Assembly (NCBI GenBank): GCA_008638415.1
Contig: VWVT01000018.1
Span: forward strand, 82,426 to 146,425
Direction: 5' to 3'
Source of the DNA: Nocardiopsis sinuspersici
Lineage (GTDB): Bacteria > Actinomycetota > Actinomycetes > Streptosporangiales > Streptosporangiaceae
DNA: 64,000 bases
The translations under genes were made by a program, and so were the position numbers. Positions 56,710 to 64,000 of this stretch are shown in pieces. The notes under the pieces were generated by a model, which saw nothing but the letters and a program-made list of their open reading frames with translations, was not told the origin of the DNA and did not search any database. Position 1 is the first letter of the stretch, and each line of letters opens with the position of its first letter.

Positions 56710-57513
56710 GTGTCCACCGATGCGAAGCACCCCGAGCGCCCGCGGACCCGGGCGTCCCTGGCCCGCGACCTGGCCGCGCTGGGTGTCGCCGGCGACACCC
56801 TCCTCGTGCACTCCTCGCTCAGCTCGCTGGGCTGGGTGTGCGGCGGGGCGCAGACGGTCGTCCAGGCCCTGCTGGACGCCGTCGGCCCCCGGGGGACGCT
56901 CGTCGTGCCCACCCAGACCGGGGAGAACAGCGACCCCGGGCAGTGGCGGGACCCCCCGGTCCCCGAGGACTGGTGGCCGGTCATCCGCGCGGAGGCGCCC
57001 GGCTTCGACCCGCGACTGACACCGAGCAGGGGTATGGGCCGTGTTCCGGAGATGGTGCGCACCTGGCCGGGGGCGGTCCGCAGCGCGAACCCGCAGACCT
57101 CCTTCGCCGCTCTGGGCCCCCGCGCCCGCGATCTCATGGACCGCCACCCGATCGACTGCCGGCTGGGTGAGGACTCCCCGCTCGCCGCCCTGGAGAGGGC
57201 CCGGTCCCGGGTCCTGCTGCTGGGGGTGGGGTTCGGCTCCTGCACCGCCCTCCACCTGGCCGAGTACCGCGTCCCCCGCCCGCGCCTGGAGGAGTGCGGG
57301 TGCGCGGTCCTGACCCCCGAGGGCGGCCGGGAGTGGACCACCTTCACCGACGTGCTCCTCGACGAGGGGGACTTCGAACGGCTGGGCGGCGACTTCGAGG
57401 GCACGGGAGCGGTGGAGTCGGGCCCCGTGGGCGAGGCCACCGCGCGGCTGTTCTCCCTTCCCCACGCGGTGGCGTTCGCCACCAACTGGATGACCGTCAA
57501 CCGGGACACCTGA
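56710..57513 (+). CDS. AAC(3)-family aminoglycoside N-acetyltransferase-like protein
   Basis: 267 aa, GTG 56710 with AGGAG 9-10 nt upstream. Antibiotic_NAT fold: GVAGDTLLVHSSLSSLGWVC, VVQALLDAVGPRGTLVVPTQ, PQTSFAALGPRARDLM, GEDSPLAALERARSRVLLLG and CTALHLAEYRV, which are AAC(3) hallmarks. The common 'HP' before 'xTSFAALG' is NP here. The family acetylates the 3-amino group of 2-deoxystreptamine aminoglycosides, but chromosomal members often have other or unknown substrates. Resistance is possible, not shown. Confidence 0.88.
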   Translation: MSTDAKHPERPRTRASLARDLAALGVAGDTLLVHSSLSSLGWVCGGAQTVVQALLDAVGPRGTLVVPTQTGENSDPGQWRDPPVPEDWWPVIRAEAPGFDPRLTPSRGMGRVPEMVRTWPGAVRSANPQTSFAALGPRARDLMDRHPIDCRLGEDSPLAALERARSRVLLLGVGFGSCTALHLAEYRVPRPRLEECGCAVLTPEGGREWTTFTDVLLDEGDFERLGGDFEGTGAVESGPVGEATARLFSLPHAVAFATNWMTVNRDT

Positions 57514-57701
57514 CCCGGGTGCGGGCGTCCCGGGCGCAGGGGGCCTCTCCACCGGCCGCCGGGAGGGGGCCCGGCCCGCCCGCGGACCCCGCGGTGCGAC
57601 GCAGCGCACGTCCTCGCCGCGGGCACGCGGTCACGGCCGACGAGACCGGGGCCATAGCCTGGGAAACGACCACTCCCACCGCACGGAACGGGTTCTCCGA
57701 C

Positions 57702-58721
57702 ATGTCCCTGCTCGCCGCAGACCGTCCCCTGAACGAGATCCACGACGCGATGCTCCTGGATCTGGACGGGGTCGTCTACATCGGCCACAGGGCCGTTCCC
57801 GCGGCGCCCGACGCGGTGGGCAAGGCCCGGGCCGCCGGAGCGCGGGTGGCGTTCGTGACCAACAACGCCGGGCGCACCCCGGCACGGATCGCCGAGCACC
57901 TCACCGACCTGGGTGTGGCCGCAACCCCCGAGGACGTGGTGACCTCCGCCGAGGCCGCCGCCCGCCTGGTCGCCGAGCGCTACCCGGCCGGTTCGGAGGT
58001 GCTGGTGGTGGGCGACACCGCCCTGCGCCAGGCCGTACGCAGGATGGGGCTGCGCCCCGCCTCGGTCGACACCGGGGCGGCGGTGGCCGTGATCCAGGGC
58101 TACTCCCGGAACATGACCCGTGACCTGCTCGACCAGGGCACGCTCGCGGTCAGGCGCGGCGCGTTCTACGTGGCCAGCAACGGCGACGCCACCGCGCCCG
58201 GCGAGTGGGGCATCACCCCGGGCAACGGATCCTTCGTCCGGGTCATCGCCAACGCCACCGGCGTCGAGCCCGTCATCGCCGGGAAGCCGATGCGTCCGTT
58301 GCACGAGGAGGGCATCATGCGCACCGGCGCGCGGAACCCGCTGATCGTGGGCGACCGGCTGGACACCGACATCGAGGGCGCGACCACGCACGGCGCGGCC
58401 GGGCTGCTGGTGCTGTCCGGGGTGGCCACCCCGCTGGACGCGCTCGCCGCACCGGAGCACCAGCGCCCCCGCTACCTGGCGTGGGACCTGTCCGGAATGA
58501 ACCACACGCATCCGGCGGTGGTCCGCGAGGAGGTCCGCGAGGGCGACCGGACCCGCTGCGAGGGGTGGACGGTGACCGTCACCGGCGGCACACCGCGGCT
58601 GGAGGGGACGGGCGACCGGCTGGACGGACTGCGCGCCCTGTGCGCGGCGGTGTGGGCGGACGGGTCGGTGGACCCCTCCGGCCCGGCCGTGCGCGAGGCG
58701 CTGGCCCGCCTGGGCTGGTGA
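57702..58721 (+). CDS. HAD-superfamily NagD/phosphoglycolate phosphatase-like hydrolase
   Basis: 339 aa from ATG 57702. HAD motifs: I DAMLLDLDGVVYIGH (DxDG), II FVTNNAGRTP, III IAGKPMRPLHEEG, IV NPLIVGDRLDTDIEGATTHG. The C2-type cap lies between motifs II and III (residues about 75-205), with the remainder a C-terminal extension of 75 residues. Homologues beside tlyA in actinobacteria are annotated as sugar or p-nitrophenyl phosphatases. The substrate is unknown. Confidence 0.92.
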   Translation: MSLLAADRPLNEIHDAMLLDLDGVVYIGHRAVPAAPDAVGKARAAGARVAFVTNNAGRTPARIAEHLTDLGVAATPEDVVTSAEAAARLVAERYPAGSEVLVVGDTALRQAVRRMGLRPASVDTGAAVAVIQGYSRNMTRDLLDQGTLAVRRGAFYVASNGDATAPGEWGITPGNGSFVRVIANATGVEPVIAGKPMRPLHEEGIMRTGARNPLIVGDRLDTDIEGATTHGAAGLLVLSGVATPLDALAAPEHQRPRYLAWDLSGMNHTHPAVVREEVREGDRTRCEGWTVTVTGGTPRLEGTGDRLDGLRALCAAVWADGSVDPSGPAVREALARLGW

Positions 58722-58738
58722 GCCCGCGCACCGGGGAC

Positions 58739-59275
58739 TCACCGCCGCTCCGCGCTGTGGCCCCTGGCCGTCCGCACCAGGGTCGCGGTCCGCGCCTCCA
58801 CCTCGCAGACGCTGCGCACGCCCTCGTGGGCGCGCCAGGTGCGTCGGCGCAGCTCCCCGGTCATCCGGACCACGTCGCCCAGCTGCCAGGCGCGGACCCG
58901 CTCGTGCAGACCGCGGTCGAAGCTCGTGCAGGTGATCGAGTCGACCCGGCGCCCGCCGTAGCGGCTGTCGGGGGACCGGACCACGCAGATGCGCCAGGTG
59001 GCCAGCCGGTCTCCGCTGGGAAGCTCCCGGACGAGGGGCGCGGCGGTGATCCGCCCGGCCACCAGGATCTCGTTGCGGTGGTCCGGGTCCCGTTCGGACC
59101 CGAGCCTGGGTCCCGTGTCGGACGTACTGGCCGTGCTGGTCGTGTCGGTCGTCGCGGAGGCGGCCGCCGAGGGGGCGGCCGGTGGGCGCCGTTCCTCCGA
59201 CGGGGGCCGGGGCTGCCGTGGGGACCGGGGATGTGCGGTGGCCGGGATCGGTGCGGCCGCGGACTCCTGCTGCAT
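58739..59275 (-). CDS. Single-stranded DNA-binding protein-like (OB fold)
   Basis: 178 aa from ATG 59275 (MQQESAAA). The first 65 residues are Pro/Ser/Thr-rich and disordered. The OB fold follows: RNEILVAGRITAAPLVRELP, GDRLATWRICVVRSPDSRYG, SITCTSFDRGLHERVRAWQL and GDVVRMTGELRRRTWRAHEG, matching the SSB pattern 'G.lt.dPe.r....g......f.va........d.i.c..f......v......kGd.v.v.G.l'. It lacks the acidic C-terminal tip of canonical SSB, so it is a paralogue, not the replicative SSB. Confidence 0.82.
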   Translation of the reverse strand: MQQESAAAPIPATAHPRSPRQPRPPSEERRPPAAPSAAASATTDTTSTASTSDTGPRLGSERDPDHRNEILVAGRITAAPLVRELPSGDRLATWRICVVRSPDSRYGGRRVDSITCTSFDRGLHERVRAWQLGDVVRMTGELRRRTWRAHEGVRSVCEVEARTATLVRTARGHSAERR

Positions 59276-59575
59276 GTGTACGCCTTCCCTGGGCTGGGGA
59301 GCGGAAGGGACGGGCACGACGCGGCGGAGGAGACGGGGCCGAACGGATGCGGCCGTCCGCGGGCGGTGGGGGCGTTGTGCTCCGATCTCAGGATCCACCT
59401 CGGCGGGGCGTGGGGAAAGACCTCGTCGAAAGCTGTGGACAACCGTCCCCGCGCCCTTCGGAGAACTAGGCCGCCCCCGCTCCGGCCTGTCATGACGCTC
59501 TTGTCCTAGAGTCGGATTCCCTCCGGTTCGGTCCTTCCCGAACCGCACGACGACCGAGGAACAGGAGTGCTTGCA
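59276..59575. other. Intergenic region ssb-like / MBL gene
   Basis: 300-bp divergent promoter region. It contains a DnaA-box sequence (TTGTCCACA on the minus strand, 59442-59434), a GTCATGAC palindrome near 59489-59496 and a TAGAGT that may be the -10 of the plus-strand gene. No ORF here has acceptable composition. Confidence 0.5.
59434..59442 (-). promoter_or_regulatory. DnaA-box sequence upstream of the SSB-like gene
   Basis: Minus strand TTGTCCACA, identical to the DnaA-box consensus preferred in Streptomyces, about 160 bp upstream of the SSB-like start. A single box is weak evidence for DnaA control. Confidence 0.45.
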
Positions 59576-60577
59576 GTGCACGACGACGTGGACGTGAGCG
59601 GCCTGCCCGAGGGGATCACCCCTCTGGGCGACGACATCTTCGCCATCGACACGATGCTCGCCGGATACCCGGGGATCGTGTCGAGCTATCTCATCCGCTC
59701 CGAGCGGCCCTGCATCGTCGAGGTCGGCACCGCCGGTTCGGCACGGGTCCTGCACGAGGCCGTCACCCGGCTGGGGCTGGCGCCCGAGGACCTGGCCACC
59801 ATCGTCGTCACGCACATCCACCTGGACCACGCGGGCGGCACGGGCGACATGGCCGCACTGTTCCCCAACGCGGAGATCGTCGTGCACGAGCGCGGCGCCC
59901 GCCACCTGGCCGACCCGAGCCGGTTGATGCACAGCGCCGCCATGGTGTGGGGCGACCGGCTGGACACCCTGTTCGGACGGATGAGCCCGACCGAGGGAAC
60001 CCGTATCCGCGCGGTGGCCGAGACCGGGGAGATCGACCTGGGCGGCGGACGCAAACTGGTGACGCACTACGCGCCCGGCCACGCCAAGCACCACATGGGC
60101 CTGGTCGACACCCTCACCGGCGACCTGTACGTCGGCGACGCCCTTGGCGTGTACAAGCCGCTCACCGGGGACCTCAGCCCGGCCACCCCGCCGCCGGACT
60201 TCGACATGGACGCCTGCCTGAGCACCCTGCGGCTGTTCGGGGACATCGGTGCCCGGCGGCTCATGTTCTCCCACTTCGGCGCGGTCACCTCGGTCTCCGA
60301 GACCATCGACCGGGCCGAGGCCGAGCTGCGGCTGTGGGTGGAGACCGTGCGCGAGTCCCAAAGCAGCACCGGAGACCTGGACCACGCGATCGCCATGGTC
60401 CGGGACAAGGTGGTCTCGCGGTACAAGCCGTTGCCGCCGGACGTCTCACCGGGATCCGCCGAGATCCTGGACACCCTCAGCGGCGCGGAGACCAACGTGT
60501 CCGGCATCGTGCACTGGCTGGACAGGCTCGCCCAGGAACAGGCCGAGGCCAGGCGTGCGGAGGAGGAGCGAGCCTAG
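59576..60577 (+). CDS. Metallo-beta-lactamase-fold hydrolase
   Basis: 333 aa from GTG 59576, which has AGGAG 8 nt upstream; GTG 59567 is an alternative. Metal ligands are complete: THIHLDHAGGTGD (HxHxDH), HYAPGHAKHHMG (His), YVGDALGVY (Asp) and FSHFG (His). It looks like a glyoxalase II/lactonase-type member with a long C-terminal helical region (residues 245-333). The substrate is unknown. It is followed by strong hairpins. Confidence 0.92.
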   Translation: MHDDVDVSGLPEGITPLGDDIFAIDTMLAGYPGIVSSYLIRSERPCIVEVGTAGSARVLHEAVTRLGLAPEDLATIVVTHIHLDHAGGTGDMAALFPNAEIVVHERGARHLADPSRLMHSAAMVWGDRLDTLFGRMSPTEGTRIRAVAETGEIDLGGGRKLVTHYAPGHAKHHMGLVDTLTGDLYVGDALGVYKPLTGDLSPATPPPDFDMDACLSTLRLFGDIGARRLMFSHFGAVTSVSETIDRAEAELRLWVETVRESQSSTGDLDHAIAMVRDKVVSRYKPLPPDVSPGSAEILDTLSGAETNVSGIVHWLDRLAQEQAEARRAEEERA

Positions 60578-60707
60578 GCCGCTTCCTTGAGGCTGCGCCG
60601 CGCTTCGTGCTCGGCCGCCCAAGGCACGGGAACCTTCGTCGGCGCCCTCGCCGCCCCCAGTGGCACAGGACCGAGTCCACCGAGCAGACCCGGGTCGTGT
60701 TCCGTCG

Positions 60708-60785
60708 GAGGACCGGACATCCGATCCTCCGGTCCTCGGGCCGTGTGGGGCCCGGGACCGGGTTCCGGGGCCGGGTCCGGGCCCC
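60708..60785 (+). terminator. Tandem hairpins after the MBL gene
   Basis: First stem GAGGACCGGA (60708-60717) / TCCGGTCCTC (60728-60737), loop 10 nt, perfect. A second GC-rich stem with one bulge follows at about 60748-60785 (GGGCCC.. / ..GGGCCC). Both lie 130-210 bp beyond the stop. Confidence 0.65.
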
Positions 60786-60833
60786 GGGGAAAACCGGGTG
60801 CGGCCGCAGGACGCCTCCCCCTAGCCTCGCCGC

Positions 60834-61769
60834 ATGGCAATCGAGATCCTTCCCATGGGGCGGGCCGACGTTCCCCGGGTCCTCCCCCTCCTGCGCGCCG
60901 TCCACCCCTGCCGTGTGCTGACCGAGGACGCGGTCCGCTGGCGGGTGGACAACCCTTCGCCCGGAAGCCGCGAGACCAGCCTCCTGGCCGTGGAGGACGG
61001 GGCCGTGGTGGGGTTCCTGCGCTCCGTGCTGCGGTGCGGCGGGGAAGGACCCTGCGGCGGCCGGTCCTTCCTCGCCTCGGTCGCCGCCTCCCACCGGGGC
61101 ACGGACGTGGGCGCCCACCTGCTGGAGGCCTCCGAACGCGACCTCCTGGAGGGCGGGGCGGAGGTCCTGCGCGCCGAGGCGGCCGACGAGGCCGTCCAGG
61201 CGGGCGGGGACGAGTTCCGGCGAACGCTGCTCGACCACGGGTACGCGCTGGAGGGCACCCACCACATCCTGGGTCTGGACCTGTCCGCGCTCCCGGAGGC
61301 CCCGCCCGCTCCGGAGGGGGTCGAACTGCGGCCCTTCACCGACTACGCCGACGACCCGCGTGAGGTCTACTGGATCGACAGGCTCACCACCCTGGACGAG
61401 CCGGGCGCGGACCCGTGGTTCCCGTCCTACGAGGACTGGCGGACAAACGTGTGGGGGCACCCGCTCACCGACCTGGACCTGTGCCTACTCGTACTCGCAG
61501 ACGGAGTACCGGCGGCCCTCACCTGCTACGCGTCCGACGGAGGCACCCGGCTGGAGTCGTCCATGACCGGCACCCTACGCCGGCACCGGGGGCGCGGGCT
61601 GGCCGGATACGCCAAGGCCGTCGCGCTGCACCGGGCCCGGGAGCGGGGCCTCACGCACGCCTACACCGGCAACCACGAGGACAACGCGCCGATGCTGGCC
61701 GTCAACGAGCGGCTCGGCTACACCCTGGTCGGGACCGAGACCGGCTACGTCAAGCGGCTCAGGGCGTAG
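60834..61769 (+). CDS. Double GNAT-domain acetyltransferase
   Basis: 311 aa from ATG 60834. TAGCCT ends 6 nt before the ATG and no ribosome site is present (leaderless pattern). Two GNAT-like halves: residues 1-150 (VGFLRSVLRCGGEGPCGGRS, FLASVAASHRGTDVGAHLLE) and 160-311 (VELRPFTDYADDPREVYWID; STGTLRRHRGRGLAGYAKAV-like acetyl-CoA loop at RRHRGRGLAGY; GNHEDNAPMLAVNERLGYTL). The layout resembles mycothiol-synthase-like double GNATs, but the substrate is unknown. Confidence 0.85.
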   Translation: MAIEILPMGRADVPRVLPLLRAVHPCRVLTEDAVRWRVDNPSPGSRETSLLAVEDGAVVGFLRSVLRCGGEGPCGGRSFLASVAASHRGTDVGAHLLEASERDLLEGGAEVLRAEAADEAVQAGGDEFRRTLLDHGYALEGTHHILGLDLSALPEAPPAPEGVELRPFTDYADDPREVYWIDRLTTLDEPGADPWFPSYEDWRTNVWGHPLTDLDLCLLVLADGVPAALTCYASDGGTRLESSMTGTLRRHRGRGLAGYAKAVALHRARERGLTHAYTGNHEDNAPMLAVNERLGYTLVGTETGYVKRLRA

Positions 61770-62181
61770 CGGCCGGCCCCGGCGGTGCCCCGGGCAGTCC
61801 CAGCGCCCGGAGCAGGTGGGCGTAGAGGCCGTCCGCCCAGGAGAGCTCCTCGTCGGAGGGCAGGACGTCGAAGGCCCGCACCTCCACGGTCTCGAACTCC
61901 CCGGTGAGCGGGACCAGACCGGTCACACGCGCGTGGGTGACCACCGTGACGTGTCCGCCGGACAGGACGTAGTAGCCGACGGGACGGATCTCGCCGAGGG
62001 TGGCGCCGGCCTCCTCGCGGGCCTCGCGGCGCGCGGTCTCCTGGACGGTCTCCCCCGGTTCGGCGTGCCCTCCGGGGAACTCCCAGGCACGGCGCCGGTG
62101 GCGCACGAGCAGGGGACGGTCACCGGTGTAGGTCAGGCACACCACCGAGTCGTGGACGCGGGGCAGAGCCCCCAGATACAC
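61759..62181 (-). CDS. NUDIX hydrolase
   Basis: 140 aa from GTG 62181-62179, without a good ribosome site; no better start is in frame. The Nudix box is complete: GGHAEPGETVQETARREARE then EAGA (GX5EX7REUXEEXGU). Upstream VCLTYTGDRPLLVRHRRRAW is typical of housecleaning NUDIX enzymes that cleave nucleoside diphosphate derivatives. It lies 56 bp after the TPR-type gene on the same strand and overlaps the convergent GNAT gene by 11 bp. Confidence 0.88.
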   Translation of the reverse strand: MYLGALPRVHDSVVCLTYTGDRPLLVRHRRRAWEFPGGHAEPGETVQETARREAREEAGATLGEIRPVGYYVLSGGHVTVVTHARVTGLVPLTGEFETVEVRAFDVLPSDEELSWADGLYAHLLRALGLPGAPPGPAATP

Positions 62182-62237
62182 GACGGCACCGCCGAGCGGC
62201 GCCTGGCCACCCGACGGTGCGGTGTCGTGGAAGGGAC

Positions 62238-63557
62238 TCAGTCCCGGTCCTGGTGGTCGCGGCCACCGTTCGAAGGCCGTGCCTCCTCCGGAGACTCCTG
62301 CTCCTCGACGTCGGTCCAGACGATGCCGTCCTCGGCGTCGTAGTCGATCAGTTCCATGCCCTCCAGCGCGGCCAGGCGCTCGTCCGCGTCGGTGACACCG
62401 TCGCTGTCCACGGCCGAGGCTCGCGAGAAGTACTCGCGGGCGTCGTCCTCGCGGCCCAGCTCCTCCAGCACGTCGGCGTAGGCGTAGAAGAGGCGGGCGA
62501 TCCACGGACGGGCGCGCCGCTCCTTGAGCTCGGGCACCCGGAGCTCGGCCAGTGCCGCCTTGGCGTCGCCCATGTCCCGGCGGGCGCCGGAGGCGACGAT
62601 GCGCAGCTCGATGCGGTCGGCGACGTCCAGGTCCTTGGCCGCCGGGTCGTCGGCGATCTCCAGTGCCCGCTCGGGGCGGCCCAGACCACGCTCGCAGTCG
62701 GCCATGATCGCGAGGAAGTTGTCGCGACCGCTCATCCGGCGTGCGGCGCGCAGGTCGGACAGGGCCTCCTGCCACTTGCCCACGGTGTAGGCGGCGACGC
62801 CGGAGGCCTCCCGCACGCCGGGAACGCGCGACGCCTTGCGGCGGGCGTAGGAGGCGTGGGCGTAGGCCCGCTCGGGGTCCTCGTCCAAGAGCATGCCGGC
62901 GGTGACGATGTGCTTGCCGATCAGCTCGGCCAGCGACTTGGGCAGTGACTGGAGGTCGCGCTTGGTCTCCGCGTCCAACTGGGAGTAGCTGACCTCCTCC
63001 GGAAGCTGGGGCGCGATGTCCGCCGGGTCGCGCTCCTCACGCGGGCCGCGCCGGTCGTCACGGCGGTCTCCCCCACGGAATCCGCCACCACGGCGGTCGT
63101 CCCGGCGGTCGCCTCCGCGGAATCCGCCACCACGACGGTCGTCGCGACCGCGGCCGCCGGAGCGGTCGTCACGGCGGTCGCTTCGGCCCCGGTCCCCTCC
63201 GCTGGGGCGGTCGTCACGGCGATCACTTCGCCCGCGGTCACGGTCATCCCTGCCGCGGCCACCACCGCCGGAGCGGTCGTCGCGGCGGTCGCCACGGTCC
63301 CGGTCCCGGTCGTCACGGCGGTCACTTCGCCCGCGGTCACGGTCGTCCCGGCCCTGGGGGCCGCCGCGGTCGTCCCGCCGGAAGCCTCCGCCCCGGTCGT
63401 CGCGTCCTCTGTGGCCCTGGCTCCCCGAACCGCTGTAGCCGGACCGGGCGCGGGGTCCATCACCGCGTCCCCGACCACCAGGCCCACCGGAGCGGTAACC
63501 GCCACGCTCGTTGGCTCCGGAGCCCTCGCGGTCTCCCGATCGGCTGTCCTCAGTCAT
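62238..63557 (-). CDS. TPR-type protein with long Arg/Asp/Gly-rich disordered N-terminus
   Basis: 439 aa from ATG 63557 (TTG 63575 possible). Residues 1-180 are low complexity, built from DDR, RDDR, SDRRDD and GGGFRGGD units resembling RGG/RDR RNA-binding regions. Residues 185-420 are a helical repeat domain (YAHASYARRKASRVPGVREA; AAYTVGKWQEALSDLRAARR; LFYAYADVLEELGREDDARE), similar to the tetratricopeptide proteins found near tlyA and rRNA operons in actinobacteria. An RNA- or ribosome-linked role is inferred from the arginine-rich region and the adjacent rRNA operon. Confidence 0.83.
   Translation of the reverse strand: MTEDSRSGDREGSGANERGGYRSGGPGGRGRGDGPRARSGYSGSGSQGHRGRDDRGGGFRRDDRGGPQGRDDRDRGRSDRRDDRDRDRGDRRDDRSGGGGRGRDDRDRGRSDRRDDRPSGGDRGRSDRRDDRSGGRGRDDRRGGGFRGGDRRDDRRGGGFRGGDRRDDRRGPREERDPADIAPQLPEEVSYSQLDAETKRDLQSLPKSLAELIGKHIVTAGMLLDEDPERAYAHASYARRKASRVPGVREASGVAAYTVGKWQEALSDLRAARRMSGRDNFLAIMADCERGLGRPERALEIADDPAAKDLDVADRIELRIVASGARRDMGDAKAALAELRVPELKERRARPWIARLFYAYADVLEELGREDDAREYFSRASAVDSDGVTDADERLAALEGMELIDYDAEDGIVWTDVEEQESPEEARPSNGGRDHQDRD
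63060..63143. repeat. 42-bp tandem repeat coding for GGGFRGGDRRDDRR units
   Basis: Two units, 63060-63101 and 63102-63143, differ at a few bases and encode the duplicated RRGGGFRGGDRRDD block in the TPR-type gene. Shorter degenerate repeats of GGTCGTC continue to about 63400. Confidence 0.75.
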
Positions 63558-63867
63558 CAACCCGTCCGTCAACACTCAAAAGCGCTGCCACCTTGACCAG
63601 TAGCAGCGCGTCATAGTACTTCGTACACTCCAGCTTACGACATGGCGTCGCTGCTCACCGCCAAAGCGCAGGTGCCCAACATCCCACCGCTGCGCACGCG
63701 CCGTGGCCGCTCGTCAGCCCGAGCCCCACGGGTGTGTAGTCGCCCACCGGTGGGTGCTCTACGGGCGCGCTCCCCACTCCTGCCGGCTTCCCCGGGGAGC
63801 GGGGAACAACAACCCCCACCCCGCATTCACACACGCACAAGCCCACACACAAAACAAGCCCACACAC
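63558..63867. other. Intergenic region between the TPR-type gene and the rRNA terminator
   Basis: About 310 bp that must hold the promoter of the TPR-type gene. A near-palindrome CCCACCGGTGGG lies at 63743-63754. The end of the region (63838-63871) is a CA-rich tandem repeat. Minus-strand ORFs here run into the 5S rRNA and are not credible genes. Confidence 0.5.
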
Positions 63868-63871
63868 AAAA
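63838..63871. repeat. 17-bp tandem repeat next to the rRNA terminator
   Basis: CAAGCCCACACACAAAA is repeated exactly twice (63838-63854 and 63855-63871), just beyond the A/T tract of the rRNA-operon terminator. Confidence 0.85.
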
Positions 63872-63898
63872 AAAGGGGGCCGCCCACAGGCGACCCCC
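63868..63898 (-). terminator. Intrinsic terminator of the rRNA operon
   Basis: On the minus strand GGGGGTCGCC-TGTG-GGCGGCCCCC (63898-63875) is followed by seven T (63874-63868). The 10-bp stem has one mismatch. It is the only terminator in the window with a full T tract and lies 15 bp after the 5S gene. Confidence 0.92.
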
Positions 63899-63913
63899 TC
63901 CCTCAAGAAAAAC

Positions 63914-64000
63914 CGTGGCAGCAACCTACTCTCCCACCCCACCACAGGGCAGTACCATCAGCGCAAAGAGACTTAACGACCGGGTTCGGAAAGAGACCGG
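63914..64000 (-). rRNA. rrf: 5S ribosomal RNA, 3' part (5' end beyond window)
   Basis: The minus strand reads CGAACCCGGTCGTTAAGTCT, CTTTGCGCTGATGGTACTGC and GGGAGAGTAGGTTGCTGCCA, the conserved 3' three-quarters of actinobacterial 5S rRNA. About 87 of roughly 117 nt are inside the window. A minus-strand rRNA operon therefore continues off the right edge. Confidence 0.95.

Noticed and set aside
63060-63400. Repeated GGTCGTC-type DNA resembling a CRISPR array
   Set aside because: The repeats are in frame, have no fixed spacer length and encode the RDR/GGGFRGGD protein region.
63655-63945. A 96-codon minus-strand ORF before the TPR gene
   Set aside because: It starts inside the 5S rRNA and crosses the rRNA terminator; Cys/Val-rich random composition.

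Overview
The window is a high-GC (about 73 %) actinobacterial chromosome segment. It carries actinobacterial housekeeping markers (rbpA, whiA, steA/steB, a CSG-type hutH, actinobacterial RapZ and LexA signatures). Gene content and order look most like the Nocardiopsaceae (Nocardiopsis/Thermobifida side of Streptosporangiales). That placement is inference; no database was searched.

Region 1 (1-9.2 kb, mostly minus strand) is a type III CRISPR-Cas locus of the III-D kind. It has a Cas6-like nuclease, a stripped-down Cas10 (no HD domain, no zinc ribbon, AGDD in place of GGDD), a single-module Cas7 RAMP, Csx10, a two-module Cas7-Cas7 RAMP, a Csx19-like protein and a further RAMP that runs off the left edge. 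The effector genes are coupled by 4-bp ATGA/GTGA overlaps, apart from a 178-bp gap in front of csx10. No array, cas1/cas2 or cOA-activated nuclease lies in the window. A 57-codon gene of unknown function sits divergent from cas10, and an 11-bp motif is shared by the cas6 and cas10/small-gene promoter regions.

Region 2 (9.2-15.3 kb) holds a DUF1697 gene, a hypothetical gene, a DUF485 + acetate-type sodium symporter pair, a small zinc-binding protein and an ACT-GNAT fusion. Region 3 (15.5-24.6 kb) is a histidine-utilisation operon (hutH-hutU-M20 hydrolase-hutF-hutI) with an IclR regulator. A low-GC VapBC toxin-antitoxin pair lies between regulator and operon.

Region 4 (24.6-36.1 kb) contains membrane and zinc-ribbon orphans, then rbpA, secG, tpiA, pgk, gapA, whiA, a DUF488 gene, yvcK, rapZ and uvrC, all on the minus strand. 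This is the conserved uvrC-rapZ-yvcK-whiA cluster followed by the lower-glycolysis operon. Region 5 (36.3-42.3 kb) has an MscS channel, a Rieske lipoprotein, uvrA with a LexA box, and terC behind a yybP-ykoY manganese riboswitch.

Region 6 (42.7-53.5 kb, minus strand) is a cell-envelope/DNA-repair cluster: a phasin-like protein, a small ORF, tlyA, NAD kinase, recN, steA, steB, a MraY-like transferase, a MurJ-like flippase and a GT4 glycosyltransferase. The last five overlap or abut and probably work together on an envelope glycan.

Region 7 (53.7-64 kb) is a mixed set: an SCP2-like protein, DUF1015, a frameshifted serine-hydrolase pseudogene, an AAC(3)-family acetyltransferase, a HAD phosphatase, an SSB-like protein, a metallo-beta-lactamase-fold hydrolase, a double-GNAT protein, a NUDIX hydrolase and an Arg/Asp/Gly-rich TPR-type protein. 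It ends in the 3' part of a 5S rRNA and the rRNA-operon terminator at the right edge.
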